64,000 bases of DNA from Nitrospirota bacterium. GTDB taxonomy: Bacteria; Nitrospirota; Nitrospiria; SBBL01; JAADHI01. Shown one piece after another: positions 52,523 through 60,652 of this stretch. The translations under genes and the position numbers were made by a program. The stretch covers positions 1 to 64,000 of the forward strand of contig JAJDBW010000013.1 in the NCBI GenBank assembly GCA_029261155.1, in the 5' to 3' direction. How positions within the stretch are numbered: position 1 is the stretch's first letter; each line of letters starts with the position of its first letter. The notes beneath the pieces were generated by a model, which had not been told where the DNA came from, did not search any database, and saw only the letters and a program-made list of their open reading frames with translations.

Positions 52523-53253
52523 TCGGCGCTCCAGCTTTGGGTCAAGTCCGCAATTTCATCTTTGGATAATTCATGATACTTCGAGGGGCCGGGAATGGCG
52601 GAAGAAAGCAGCACGGCTTCAATTCGGCGTTCTTTGAGGGTTTCTTTGAGGTGAGCCTCGAGTTTGTTGGCCTCGCATTCGGCCAAGCCCCAGGCCTTGA
52701 AAGCCTCTTCGAACAATTCAGCCATGGGCCGGTCGGCTTTTTTGGACAGTGTTTTCATGATCGCGGCGCTGCGTTCGGCGGCTTCCTCGTTGGGTGCAAG
52801 CAAGAGGGCACGGTGTTCCTCTTTGAACACGCCGTCATAGTTGAGCGTATAGAGCACAGGCGCGTCGGCGGGGCCGAGTTCTGCAATGAGCAGGCGGATG
52901 ATAAAGGGGGCGTGCGCGATTTCTTCAAAGGCGGTCTTGACCATGGGGGCCAGGCCAAACTGAATCAGACGGCGGGCCGTGACATCCGAGGGCGAGCGGT
53001 TAAAGCCCTCGACGTGGGCCATGTCCAAGATCACGTTGCGCAGACGTTCGACATCTGCGGGATGGCCGATGGCGCCCATCGCGATGCGATCGTAAATTTC
53101 ATAAACCTTTTGCGTCCCGGAACTGGCGGACAACAGAAAGATACCTTCGCGGCAGGGTAGGGCCAAGACCGGGCTTCCGGCCTTGAGTTGTTCGTCTAAG
53201 TATTCGCGTCGATTGCTGACCGCTTCGACCCAGCGGTAAGGTTCCTCAAACAT
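52519..53253 (-). CDS. prcA: Proteasome alpha subunit
   Basis: A 244-residue subunit forming the outer, non-catalytic rings of the 20S particle and gating entry. It has the alpha-type features YRWVEAVSNRREYLDEQLKA, the ILDMAHVEGFNRSPSDVTAR helix and PVLYTLNYDGVFKEEHRALL, and no N-terminal Thr active site. The start at 53253 overlaps the end of prcB by eight bases, giving tight coupling and matched stoichiometry. The sequence is more divergent than the beta subunit. Its C-terminus is polar (SKDEIADLTQSWSAD). Confidence 0.92.
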   Translation of the reverse strand: MFEEPYRWVEAVSNRREYLDEQLKAGSPVLALPCREGIFLLSASSGTQKVYEIYDRIAMGAIGHPADVERLRNVILDMAHVEGFNRSPSDVTARRLIQFGLAPMVKTAFEEIAHAPFIIRLLIAELGPADAPVLYTLNYDGVFKEEHRALLLAPNEEAAERSAAIMKTLSKKADRPMAELFEEAFKAWGLAECEANKLEAHLKETLKERRIEAVLLSSAIPGPSKYHELSKDEIADLTQSWSAD

Positions 53254-54037
53254 CGTTCGGGCTCACTTTCTCTCTATAGAGCGCATTCAAGCGGTCGAGG
53301 GGAACGGTGTGCACCCCCTCCTTATCGATGGTTTTAATGGTGGGGAATATATTATCCGCCTTTTTCACGCCACTGGTTGCGACATCAAACTCGGCTGCGG
53401 TTTCCAGAAGACGCATGGCGAGCACGATGGCCTCTTCCTCTCCGGCCTCGTTGGCGGGGGTATCGCTCCATTTGTTGTGATGATGCAAGGCCCCGCGAAT
53501 GCCGGGCGATCCGGAGCCGGTGGTCGCAAATTCCACCACCTCGAATTCGGCCCCGAGGATGTCGTAAAAATAGATGCGCCCTTCTTTAATCAGCGGATCG
53601 TAGACTGCGAAGATGGGCGCGACCGCGCCGACGCCTTGGAGGGCCATGGGCGCATTTTCTTTCAAGAGACGGGAGAGAGCGCGGACTTTGCCTTCCAAGG
53701 AGAGGTCTTGCAGTTGGCTGCGCCGATAATACTTAAAGGTGTGGGAGAGCACGCGCGCCATCTCGAAAGCGGTTGCCGGAACACCCGCGATGGCCATGAC
53801 GGCGTAGCGGTCAATGTCGATGACCTTATCTGCCCGGTCATGCATCACCGTGGTGCCTGCAGTGGCCCGGCGGTCTCCGGCGATCATGATGCCGTCTTTA
53901 TATTTAAAGGCAAGAATGGTTGTTGCGGAGGTGAGCCCTGTTTTGCCGTTCGGGTCCATCGGATAGGGGGAGGCGGCAGGGGTGCCGAAGCCATAGCCAT
54001 CTTTTTTTAATAGGTTTAAGAAATCGCCGCCGGACAT
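53246..54037 (-). CDS. prcB: Proteasome beta subunit (catalytic)
   Basis: A 263-residue subunit with a 38-residue propeptide. The predicted nucleophile is Thr39 in SATTILAFKYKDG; counting from it, Asp17 and Arg19 (GDRRAT) and Lys33 (DKVIDID) fall at the exact conserved positions, and TGSGSPG supplies the Ser129 region. The residue before Thr1 is Ala, whereas Gly is usual at the cleavage site. The ATG shares one base with the UBact stop (TAATG), and GGGGGA precedes it. The subunit should self-process and degrade unfolded proteins in the inner rings. Confidence 0.94.
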   Translation of the reverse strand: MSGGDFLNLLKKDGYGFGTPAASPYPMDPNGKTGLTSATTILAFKYKDGIMIAGDRRATAGTTVMHDRADKVIDIDRYAVMAIAGVPATAFEMARVLSHTFKYYRRSQLQDLSLEGKVRALSRLLKENAPMALQGVGAVAPIFAVYDPLIKEGRIYFYDILGAEFEVVEFATTGSGSPGIRGALHHHNKWSDTPANEAGEEEAIVLAMRLLETAAEFDVATSGVKKADNIFPTIKTIDKEGVHTVPLDRLNALYREKVSPNDV

Positions 54038-54210
54038 TATTCCCCCGTTCTTTGGCGATAGCGTTCCGATTGTTTCGGATCGACCTTGCGCATCTTTTTT
54101 AATAGATTGTCCCTGGAGCTGTCGCCCTCCGGTTTTTTCGGGCCGCCTTCTTCACGGGGCCGCTCGATCGGGTCCAAGGGTTTTTCTCTTCTTTCAAATA
54201 ATATCCGCAT
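54037..54210 (-). CDS. ubact: UBact, Pup-like protein modifier
   Basis: A 57-residue, disordered, very hydrophilic protein. It ends KVDPKQSERYRQRTGE, the C-terminal signature described for UBact, with a terminal Glu that can be joined directly to lysines without deamidation. The central GGPKKPEGDS region is also typical. The ATG at 54210 has GGGAGG four bases upstream and is chosen over 54222. The gene lies 88 bases after dop and overlaps the prcB start by one base. It has almost no hydrophobic residues except a weak helix (DNLLKKMRKVD), as in Pup, where this part binds the ATPase coiled coil. Not a standard Pup: it lacks the GGQ/GGE end. Confidence 0.93.
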   Translation of the reverse strand: MRILFERREKPLDPIERPREEGGPKKPEGDSSRDNLLKKMRKVDPKQSERYRQRTGE

Positions 54211-54298
54211 AATGCCTCCCATCGTGATGATTCAAAAATCTAGAAAATGGCGTGCCCGTCTTTTCGACACTTGCGATGCTTATTTTATCACGCCGTGC

Positions 54299-55801
54299 CT
54301 AGTTCTTAAAAATGTCGTCCACGGTCCGGCTCTTTTGAACGCGATCGATGGCCGCTGCGACGTCTTTGGGATCGATGAGGCGATCCAAGGGATAGACGCG
54401 TTCGCCCAAAGTCCTTTTAAAGCTGACACTCTCCCACTGAATTTTACGAATCTCGTCGATATATTTTTGAACCAGCAGGCCGCGCACGCCTGCCCGCGTA
54501 TCGAGTGGCGGGTTGTCCATGGCGGTTTGAATGGCGGCCTCGTCGATAAGCCGATGTATTTTGCCTTCACTTTCCAGGCAATGAAAAAGCCCGCGCTCGG
54601 GGTCGATGTTGTGATAGCTTAAATCCAAGCTGGGCAGGCGGGGATCGGTCCAGTCCACGCCTTCTGCGTCCATAAAGGTTTCGAGCAGCCATTTTTTCGC
54701 GATCCAGTCTATTCGATCGGACAATTGCATGGGGTCGCTTTTTAAGGCCACAAGCGTTGCCTCCCAATTCGTTAAAATCCATTGGGTTTCCGCGTCGCCC
54801 TTTTCAAAGGCCTTCTTCGCGGCTTCGAGATAGAGCCCTTGGTGGTCGATGGATGAAATCGTGCCGCCGTCCTTCAATGCAATCGTTTGTCGGAGTGTGC
54901 TGTCGCGCGAGAGCTCGCGAACCGACAAGACCGGATTCTGGAGTGCGGCCTTCTTGGGCGCGAGGCCACGTTCGATTAATTGAAGCACCAACCAAGTGGT
55001 CCCAATCTTCAGCGCCGTGGCAAATTCCGACATGTTTGCGTCGCCGATAATGAGGTGGAGCCGGCGATAGAGGCTGCGGTCAGCGTGCGGTTCGTCACGC
55101 GTGTTGAGGATGGGGCGCTGGTGCATGGTGTCGATGCTCGCCTCGACCTCCATAAAGTCGGCGCGTTGAGAGACTTGATAGAGGCCCTGCGTATAGTTGT
55201 TGCCTGACTCAATGCCGACTTTGCCCGCGCCCGCGTAAATTTGCCGGGTAACCAAGAAAGGGATCAAAAAAGTCACGAGGTCGCTGAAGGGGAGGCTGCG
55301 GGGCAGCATGTAGTTGTCGTGACAGCCATAGCTGTGGCCGTGGAAATCGCTGTTGTTTTTATAAAGTTGCACCGCGCCTTCGACTCCGAGCACTTGGTTG
55401 CGACGCTTCGCGCAATCCAGCAGAATGCGTTCGCCCGCGCGGTCGTGGGCGACGAGGCTTTTAAGAGTGCCGCATTCGGGCGTGGAATATTCGGGGTGGG
55501 TGTGGTCGTTGTAAAAGCGGGCACCGTTGCCCAGCATGAGGTCGCTCTTCATTTCATGAAAAGAGAAGGGGCGATGGCGATCTTGTTTTTCGAATTCGAG
55601 TTCTTCTTTTTCTTGCTGGAGTTCTTTGGCGCGAAAACCGCGGGCGTCTTGCTTGGGATCTTCCCCGCTGTAGTCCCAGTCCGAACGGAAAGGGCGGCGA
55701 TGGCTGCGCACCAGCTCCATCGATTCGACCACAGGATCGAGTTGATCGATGTCCTCGCGGGTGATGCCGTATTCCGTCTCGATGCCGAAAAGCCGAATCA
55801 T
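54299..55801 (-). CDS. dop: Dop homologue (UBact/Pup de-conjugase)
   Basis: A 500-residue paralogue of PafA. It has FGIETEYGIT, the Dop-type insertion WDYSGEDPKQDARGF with a following charged loop (residues about 45-80), NGARFYNDHTHPEYSTPEC with the catalytic Asp, KNNSDFHGHSYGCHDNYMLP and LNTRDEPHADRSLYRRLHLI. The loop and the DARGF motif place it with Dop, not PafA. Since the modifier already ends in Glu, deamidation is not needed, so the enzyme probably acts as depupylase. It is the second gene of the operon, 212 bases after the ATPase gene. Confidence 0.92.
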   Translation of the reverse strand: MIRLFGIETEYGITREDIDQLDPVVESMELVRSHRRPFRSDWDYSGEDPKQDARGFRAKELQQEKEELEFEKQDRHRPFSFHEMKSDLMLGNGARFYNDHTHPEYSTPECGTLKSLVAHDRAGERILLDCAKRRNQVLGVEGAVQLYKNNSDFHGHSYGCHDNYMLPRSLPFSDLVTFLIPFLVTRQIYAGAGKVGIESGNNYTQGLYQVSQRADFMEVEASIDTMHQRPILNTRDEPHADRSLYRRLHLIIGDANMSEFATALKIGTTWLVLQLIERGLAPKKAALQNPVLSVRELSRDSTLRQTIALKDGGTISSIDHQGLYLEAAKKAFEKGDAETQWILTNWEATLVALKSDPMQLSDRIDWIAKKWLLETFMDAEGVDWTDPRLPSLDLSYHNIDPERGLFHCLESEGKIHRLIDEAAIQTAMDNPPLDTRAGVRGLLVQKYIDEIRKIQWESVSFKRTLGERVYPLDRLIDPKDVAAAIDRVQKSRTVDDIFKN

Positions 55802-55898
55802 GGTGTGATCTCTATCCTTTTTTTCTTTCGTTTCTCTGGCGATTTGATTTTAAAATTCAATTTGTAAAATAGATTTAGAAATCGGCCTCAAGACGCTT

Positions 55899-55918
55899 CC
55901 CCCTTTTGCAAAAGGGGG
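55899..55918. repeat. 20-bp perfect palindrome between ARC and dop
   Basis: CCCCCTTTTGCAAAAGGGGG is self-complementary over all 20 bases, in the 212-base gap between ARC and dop. A related segment AAATCCCCCCTTGCCCCCC and a GTGGGG stretch follow at 55960-55990. The arrangement resembles small dispersed intergenic repeats (REP/MITE-like). No T-run follows the palindrome. It may attenuate or stabilise the operon transcript. Confidence 0.7.
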
Positions 55919-56013
55919 ATTGAAGGAGATTTTTGCTACCCAGTGGCAACCATTTTTAAATCCCCCCTTGCCCCCCTTTTTCTAAGTGGGGTAAAAAGAA
56001 GGCAAGACGAATA

Positions 56014-57738
56014 TTAAATGACATTTTTCCGGGGCCAGGAGCGGGCTTTGGGTTTGTTGAAGGGCGACACGCTCACGACGTTTTCGGGGTCGTGGTCGAG
56101 CAAGGCCATCCAATCCTCCAAGATGTCGCTGGGCGGGAGGATTTCGCCTTCCTTGAATTCTTCCTGAATGGACTCCAAGAGGTCTTCCCGACGAATCCCT
56201 TCCTCTTTTGCCTTTTTGGGTTTCGCTTTCGTGTTCGGCTTGGCTTGCGCGGCGACGGCGCGCTTGATGGCCTTTTCCTTCGCCCGCTCGACGATGGAGG
56301 CGATGATGGCCCCATTGAGAAGGTCTTTTCTGTAGAGGACTTCCTTTCGGCTGCTTCGAAGGCGGACTTCAAGCATGCGGCTTTCTTCATCCGTGTTAAA
56401 TAGCGCATCGATCAACTCGTCCAAAAGCTTCTCCCTCGCCTTAATCGGATCGCCCGTTTCGGCGATCAATGCCTTGTCCAAGGGCAATTCGGCATCGAGA
56501 TAAATCGACAAAATCTCTCTTGAGGCTTCGCGGTCCGGGCGGCCGACCTTGATTTTACGATCAATACGGCCCGGTCTTAAAATCGCCGGATCGATGAGGT
56601 CGGGACGGTTGGAGGCCAGGATGATGACCATCTCTTTCAGCGATTCGATGCCGTCCATCTCCGCGCAAAACATGGGGACCAGTGTGCTCAGGATGTTGTG
56701 CGAGCGGCTGGAACGCCGCGTGCCGAGAATCGATTCGGCCTCGTCGATGAAGATAAAGGGGAAGTAGCCCGATTTCCGTTTTTCCCGCGCCTGCGCAAAA
56801 AGCTCGCGAACCATCCGCTCCGATTCGCCCAGCCACATATTGAGAATTTCCGGCCCTTTGATATGAAGGAAATACTCTTCGACTTTTTCGTGATTGTGTT
56901 CCCTTAGCTTTTGCACCAGGCTGGAGGCCGTTGCCTTTCCTATGAGGGTCTTACCGCAGCCGGGCGGCCCGTAAAGGAGGAAGCCCTTGGGCTGGGAATA
57001 CTTAAAGCGTTGATAGAGCTCTGGATACAGAAGCGGATGTTCTAGCGTATTTCGAATGGCCTCGATGGCGTCTTTTTGTCCGCCGATTTGGTCCCAACCC
57101 ACTTTCGGAATATTTTCGAGAAAATGATCCCGATTGTGAACCGATTCTACCTTTTCCACCGCCACACGGCGGCTGGCATCGCTTCGGATTTCGTCGCCGG
57201 TTTTTAAATCGACGTCTTTCAAGCTCGAAGAACGTAAGAGGAGCGAGGCGTTCAGGCCGGTGTCTTGCGAGACGCGAATGCGTCCATCTGCAAGCAAGTC
57301 GCTGACCTTCATCACCGGCCCGCTTTTATCGTAGCCCAGGGTTTCGATGAGGACATAGGCCTCGTTGACCAAAATTTGCGTGCCGATGTCGAGTTTTTCT
57401 TTTTCGAGCCGAGGGTCGATATTCGTATAAAATTCCGAACCGCCCACGACGATGTGTGCCGTCTCATCCGTTGGGAGACTCAGCAGAGTGCCGATGCGGT
57501 TGGCTGGGGCCGTGACTTTCTCAACGACATCGGACAGTTTTTTTAGTTCCGCTTGCAGCTGCTGCACCGTCAGATCGCTTTGCATGGCCTGCTCGCGAAG
57601 GCGTACCAGTGTTCGGCGCGGCTGGTCTTCTTCTGTTTCCAGCAGCAATTCGTCGATGAGCTGAAGGGCCGAGGGTTGCCCGGAGGCCCTTTGTCCTTCT
57701 CCTTCTCTGTTCTGCGTATACTCTTGCGGATCGCCGAT
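56014..57738 (-). CDS. mpa: Proteasomal AAA ATPase (ARC/Mpa)
   Basis: A ring ATPase that unfolds tagged substrates and feeds the 20S particle. From the ATC codon at 57736-57738 the protein has 574 residues; from a TTG at 57648 it has 544. ATC is preferred because AAAGGAG lies seven bases before it, the frame is open back to a stop just upstream, and the TTG has no ribosome site. It has an N-terminal coiled coil (TVQQLQAELKKLSDVVEKV), OB-type beta domains, Walker A GPPGCGKT (about 257-264) and Walker B FIDEAES, plus SNRPDLIDPAILRPGRIDRK. The C-terminus is WPRKNVI, without the GQYL tail of actinobacterial Mpa. Confidence 0.92.
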   Translation of the reverse strand: MGDPQEYTQNREGEGQRASGQPSALQLIDELLLETEEDQPRRTLVRLREQAMQSDLTVQQLQAELKKLSDVVEKVTAPANRIGTLLSLPTDETAHIVVGGSEFYTNIDPRLEKEKLDIGTQILVNEAYVLIETLGYDKSGPVMKVSDLLADGRIRVSQDTGLNASLLLRSSSLKDVDLKTGDEIRSDASRRVAVEKVESVHNRDHFLENIPKVGWDQIGGQKDAIEAIRNTLEHPLLYPELYQRFKYSQPKGFLLYGPPGCGKTLIGKATASSLVQKLREHNHEKVEEYFLHIKGPEILNMWLGESERMVRELFAQAREKRKSGYFPFIFIDEAESILGTRRSSRSHNILSTLVPMFCAEMDGIESLKEMVIILASNRPDLIDPAILRPGRIDRKIKVGRPDREASREILSIYLDAELPLDKALIAETGDPIKAREKLLDELIDALFNTDEESRMLEVRLRSSRKEVLYRKDLLNGAIIASIVERAKEKAIKRAVAAQAKPNTKAKPKKAKEEGIRREDLLESIQEEFKEGEILPPSDILEDWMALLDHDPENVVSVSPFNKPKARSWPRKNVI

Positions 57739-58032
57739 GGCCTTGCTCCTTTATTTTGTCTGAAGTTCTCTTATTATTGCGATTCGGATCGAGAAAAGAA
57801 GTGTAAGAAAATTCTATGCCCCCATCTGCGCCAAGTCAACCTCTTTTGGATTTCGCCATGTTTGGCGCATCCCATTGTTTGAGAATAAAAAAGTGAAAGC
57901 CGATGTCTTTTTAGTCGGTCGAAACAAAGGCCTCAAAAAAATTTTGATAAGACCACCCTTTACGATATAATCATGCCTTTACTTCGGCGTACTCGCCTGC
58001 GTAGAGGCCATTGCGATGGATCAGGAGAAACG

Positions 58033-58905
58033 ATGAGATGGGATTTATTTAGAGACGGCTTCCATAGCCCGGAGACGCGTTCTGCACAAGACCGCGGTGG
58101 TGCGGGATTTTGCATGCCCTTCTTCTTTATTTTGGCATTGATGCTGACGCGACCGGCCTTCGCCGTGGATTGTAGTCTAACCGGTCCGTTTATCGACATG
58201 CACGGTTGTTCTTTGGTTGGCGTAAATTTGCGCAACGCGAATATGATTAATGTGAATCTCGTCGGTGCGGACCTGAGCCAGGCCGATCTTCGAGGCGCGG
58301 GTTTGATCGGGGCCGATTTGCGCAGGGCGAAGCTGTTTCGCACCAATCTCAAGGAGGCCAGCCTTCGCGGCGCCGATCTCAGCGGCGCCAAACTCAATAG
58401 AGCCGACTTATCGGGCGCCATCCTCAGTCACGCGAATCTTCGCGATGCCGACCTGAAGCATACGAACTTCAAAGATGCCCAGTTGGGCAAGGCCATCTTG
58501 CAAGGCGCCCAATTAGGTGGCGCAAGCTTTTTTAGGGCGAAACTCAGGGACGCCAACCTTCAGGCTGCGGATCTTGAAGGGAGTACCTTCGAGCAAGCCG
58601 ACCTTGCCGGGGCAAATCTGAGCGGGGCGGGACTCTTGGGCGTAAACTTCAGAGATGCGAACCTGCATCATGCAAATCTGAGCGGCGCGACTTTTTTCGG
58701 CGCTGTTCTACGTCGCGCTAATTTAGGCAAAGCCAACCTCAGCCAATCCCAAGGTTTAAATCAAGACCAAGTCGACAGTGCGTTGGTCGATGAAGCGACG
58801 ATTCTTCCTTCTGGCCTTCTATTAAAATTGTCCGAAAGAAAACCGCTGCCAAATTCTTCGTCTTCGCCGGAGGCACGCGTCTATTCGCCGCTTTCGAAGA
58901 AGTGA
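58033..58905 (+). CDS. Exported pentapeptide-repeat protein
   Basis: A 290-residue protein with AGGAG before the ATG at 58033. A hydrophobic segment (FFFILALMLTRPAFA) acts as signal peptide, after a 27-residue n-region; an internal Met at the start of that segment is an alternative start. From about residue 60 to 240 it is made of A(D/N)LxX repeats (for example ADLSQADLRGAGLIGADL), which fold into a right-handed quadrilateral beta helix. The C-terminal 45 residues are not repeats. Function in the periplasm is unknown. It is divergent from the ARC operon with a 295-base gap. Confidence 0.88.
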   Translation: MRWDLFRDGFHSPETRSAQDRGGAGFCMPFFFILALMLTRPAFAVDCSLTGPFIDMHGCSLVGVNLRNANMINVNLVGADLSQADLRGAGLIGADLRRAKLFRTNLKEASLRGADLSGAKLNRADLSGAILSHANLRDADLKHTNFKDAQLGKAILQGAQLGGASFFRAKLRDANLQAADLEGSTFEQADLAGANLSGAGLLGVNFRDANLHHANLSGATFFGAVLRRANLGKANLSQSQGLNQDQVDSALVDEATILPSGLLLKLSERKPLPNSSSSPEARVYSPLSKK

Positions 58906-58957
58906 AATTTATGATGAAAGGGAAGGGCTGTTGAGGTGGACGCAGGAGGCCTTGGTC

Positions 58958-60328
58958 TTAGTGTTGCTTTGCATTCATGGTCTTGCTGATGAGTTTCCCG
59001 CCCACAAGGGTGAGTATAAGCGAAATCACAATGGAGATGGGGACGAAGAGGCCGGAAGCCGTGGTCGCGCTTTCGAGCCATCCGGCCTTTTCCAGTGCCT
59101 TAAAAACGTAACTGGCCAAGCCGGACAAATAATAGGCGATGACGATGACGGACAAACTTTCAACTGTATGCTGGAGGATGGCTTGGCTCTTCGTGGTCTT
59201 ATCCACATTGGCGAGCAGCCTCAGGTTTTGATCTTCCAGGATTAAGCTTTGTTCTTGCATCATCAAATTCACCCGCGTTCGGATGACCGAAATAATATTT
59301 TGAAAGTCGGCCACGAAGGCATCGATGCGTTTAAGTAATTGTTGATAGCCATCGCGCACACCGGATACGCTGCCATGGACATAATCGTATAAAGGCAAGA
59401 AAGGCGGCAGGGGCGCTTCCTGTTGGGCATGGAGGGTGGCGTGCAGAATCTCGCTATAGGGTACGGAGGCGGAAAGCCGGAAGCGCATTTCCTCGGAGAA
59501 ACGGCTGGCCTCCATGAAGTCGTGCGTGAGGTGGGCCAACCAGGTTTGGACGGCTTTGGCGTCTGAAGTCCAGAGTTCTTCCGTTATTTCGAGACTTCGA
59601 TTGAGTAGGCCCCGTTCTAATTTATGAATTTGATCCACGGCCTGAGAAAATTCAGGAAAGGGCAGCATCAGCAAACGGTAATAGGTCTCAATGGTGACGA
59701 TGCCGCCGACGACGCGCGCGAGGTGGCGCAGCAGGACTTCCTTCGATGCCGTGTAAATAAAGTAGCGTTCCCGCGCCTCTGTATCGGGCGTAAAACTGGT
59801 GACGACGGAGATGTCTTCGCCAAAGACGCGTCCGCCATAAAGATGGTGTCCAGGCATCGAGGATTTAATCAGGTCTGGCGACAGATCTTGCTCGGGGGAA
59901 ACGACAATATCGATGGCGTTAAAACAGGTTCCCAGCGCTTCATTGGGAAGCGCATACTGGGGGAAGATAATCGGACCGTGTTCGATGGGCAACATCTTAT
60001 CTTCGGGGATATGCCACGATTGAATGCTGTAATATTCCGTATGTGCATCCCAAATGAGGATGAGGCGATCTCCGTTGGTCGCGGTTCCCATGCCATAGGC
60101 GAATTTCTCGGCGACAACGATCCTGTCTCCGGGGATACCCAAGCTTTTGGTCATCTCTAAAAAGGAATCCCGGCTTTTTATGCGCTCGACGGGCGGGTCT
60201 GTCATGCGAAAGGCACTGTGATGAATGTGGGCCGGAAAATCGAGCCATTCGTCCAAGAGGCGTTTGTTTTTTTCTTCAAGCAGTTTTAGGGGTTCAAGTG
60301 CTTCTCTCCCTTTATTTACATCGGTCAT
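58958..60328 (-). CDS. DUF3422 membrane protein
   Basis: A 456-residue protein of the DUF3422 family. It starts near LDEWLDFPAHIHHSAFR and contains QYALPNEALGTCFN, GGRVFGEDISVVTSF and YRLLMLPFPEF. Two hydrophobic helices close the chain (VIVIAYYLSGLASYVFKALE and GLFVPISIVISLILTLVGG), so the long N-terminal part is cytoplasmic or periplasmic with a C-terminal anchor. ATG 60328 has no strong ribosome site. The function of the family is unknown. It converges with the pentapeptide-repeat gene. Confidence 0.85.
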   Translation of the reverse strand: MTDVNKGREALEPLKLLEEKNKRLLDEWLDFPAHIHHSAFRMTDPPVERIKSRDSFLEMTKSLGIPGDRIVVAEKFAYGMGTATNGDRLILIWDAHTEYYSIQSWHIPEDKMLPIEHGPIIFPQYALPNEALGTCFNAIDIVVSPEQDLSPDLIKSSMPGHHLYGGRVFGEDISVVTSFTPDTEARERYFIYTASKEVLLRHLARVVGGIVTIETYYRLLMLPFPEFSQAVDQIHKLERGLLNRSLEITEELWTSDAKAVQTWLAHLTHDFMEASRFSEEMRFRLSASVPYSEILHATLHAQQEAPLPPFLPLYDYVHGSVSGVRDGYQQLLKRIDAFVADFQNIISVIRTRVNLMMQEQSLILEDQNLRLLANVDKTTKSQAILQHTVESLSVIVIAYYLSGLASYVFKALEKAGWLESATTASGLFVPISIVISLILTLVGGKLISKTMNAKQH

Positions 60329-60652
60329 CTGTTGTCTATCCCAATATGAGCGGCCACTGCGCGTGGATTGTCGGTCTCTATACTAGTACGGCGATGAGGA
60401 TGAGGTCAAAAAAGTGATGTGCGCTACATATGCCGTCATAGAAAAGATCTTCTCCCATTCCAATATTTAATCATCGCTTGAATTATTTACGCAATGCATT
60501 TCAGAGGGTACTGAAGAGATAAACAGGATGGCCCTGTTTTTCAATATTTGCCTATCAATGCAAAATAAAATATGATATTTTATCTATTTTATATTTAAAT
60601 TATCTGTTAATGGTTTTCAAATATTCAAAGTTGTACAAGTGTGACCAATGCG
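60329..60652. other. 324-base AT-rich intergenic region
   Basis: Clearly more AT-rich than its surroundings, with runs such as ATATGATATTTTATC near 60570-60590. It separates two divergent genes. No gene or hairpin was identified. It may carry bidirectional promoters. Confidence 0.5.

Noticed and set aside
54299-55801. Calling the 500-residue protein PafA and the 466-residue one Dop
   Set aside because: The DARGF motif and long loop after WDY occur only in the 500-residue protein, as in Dop.
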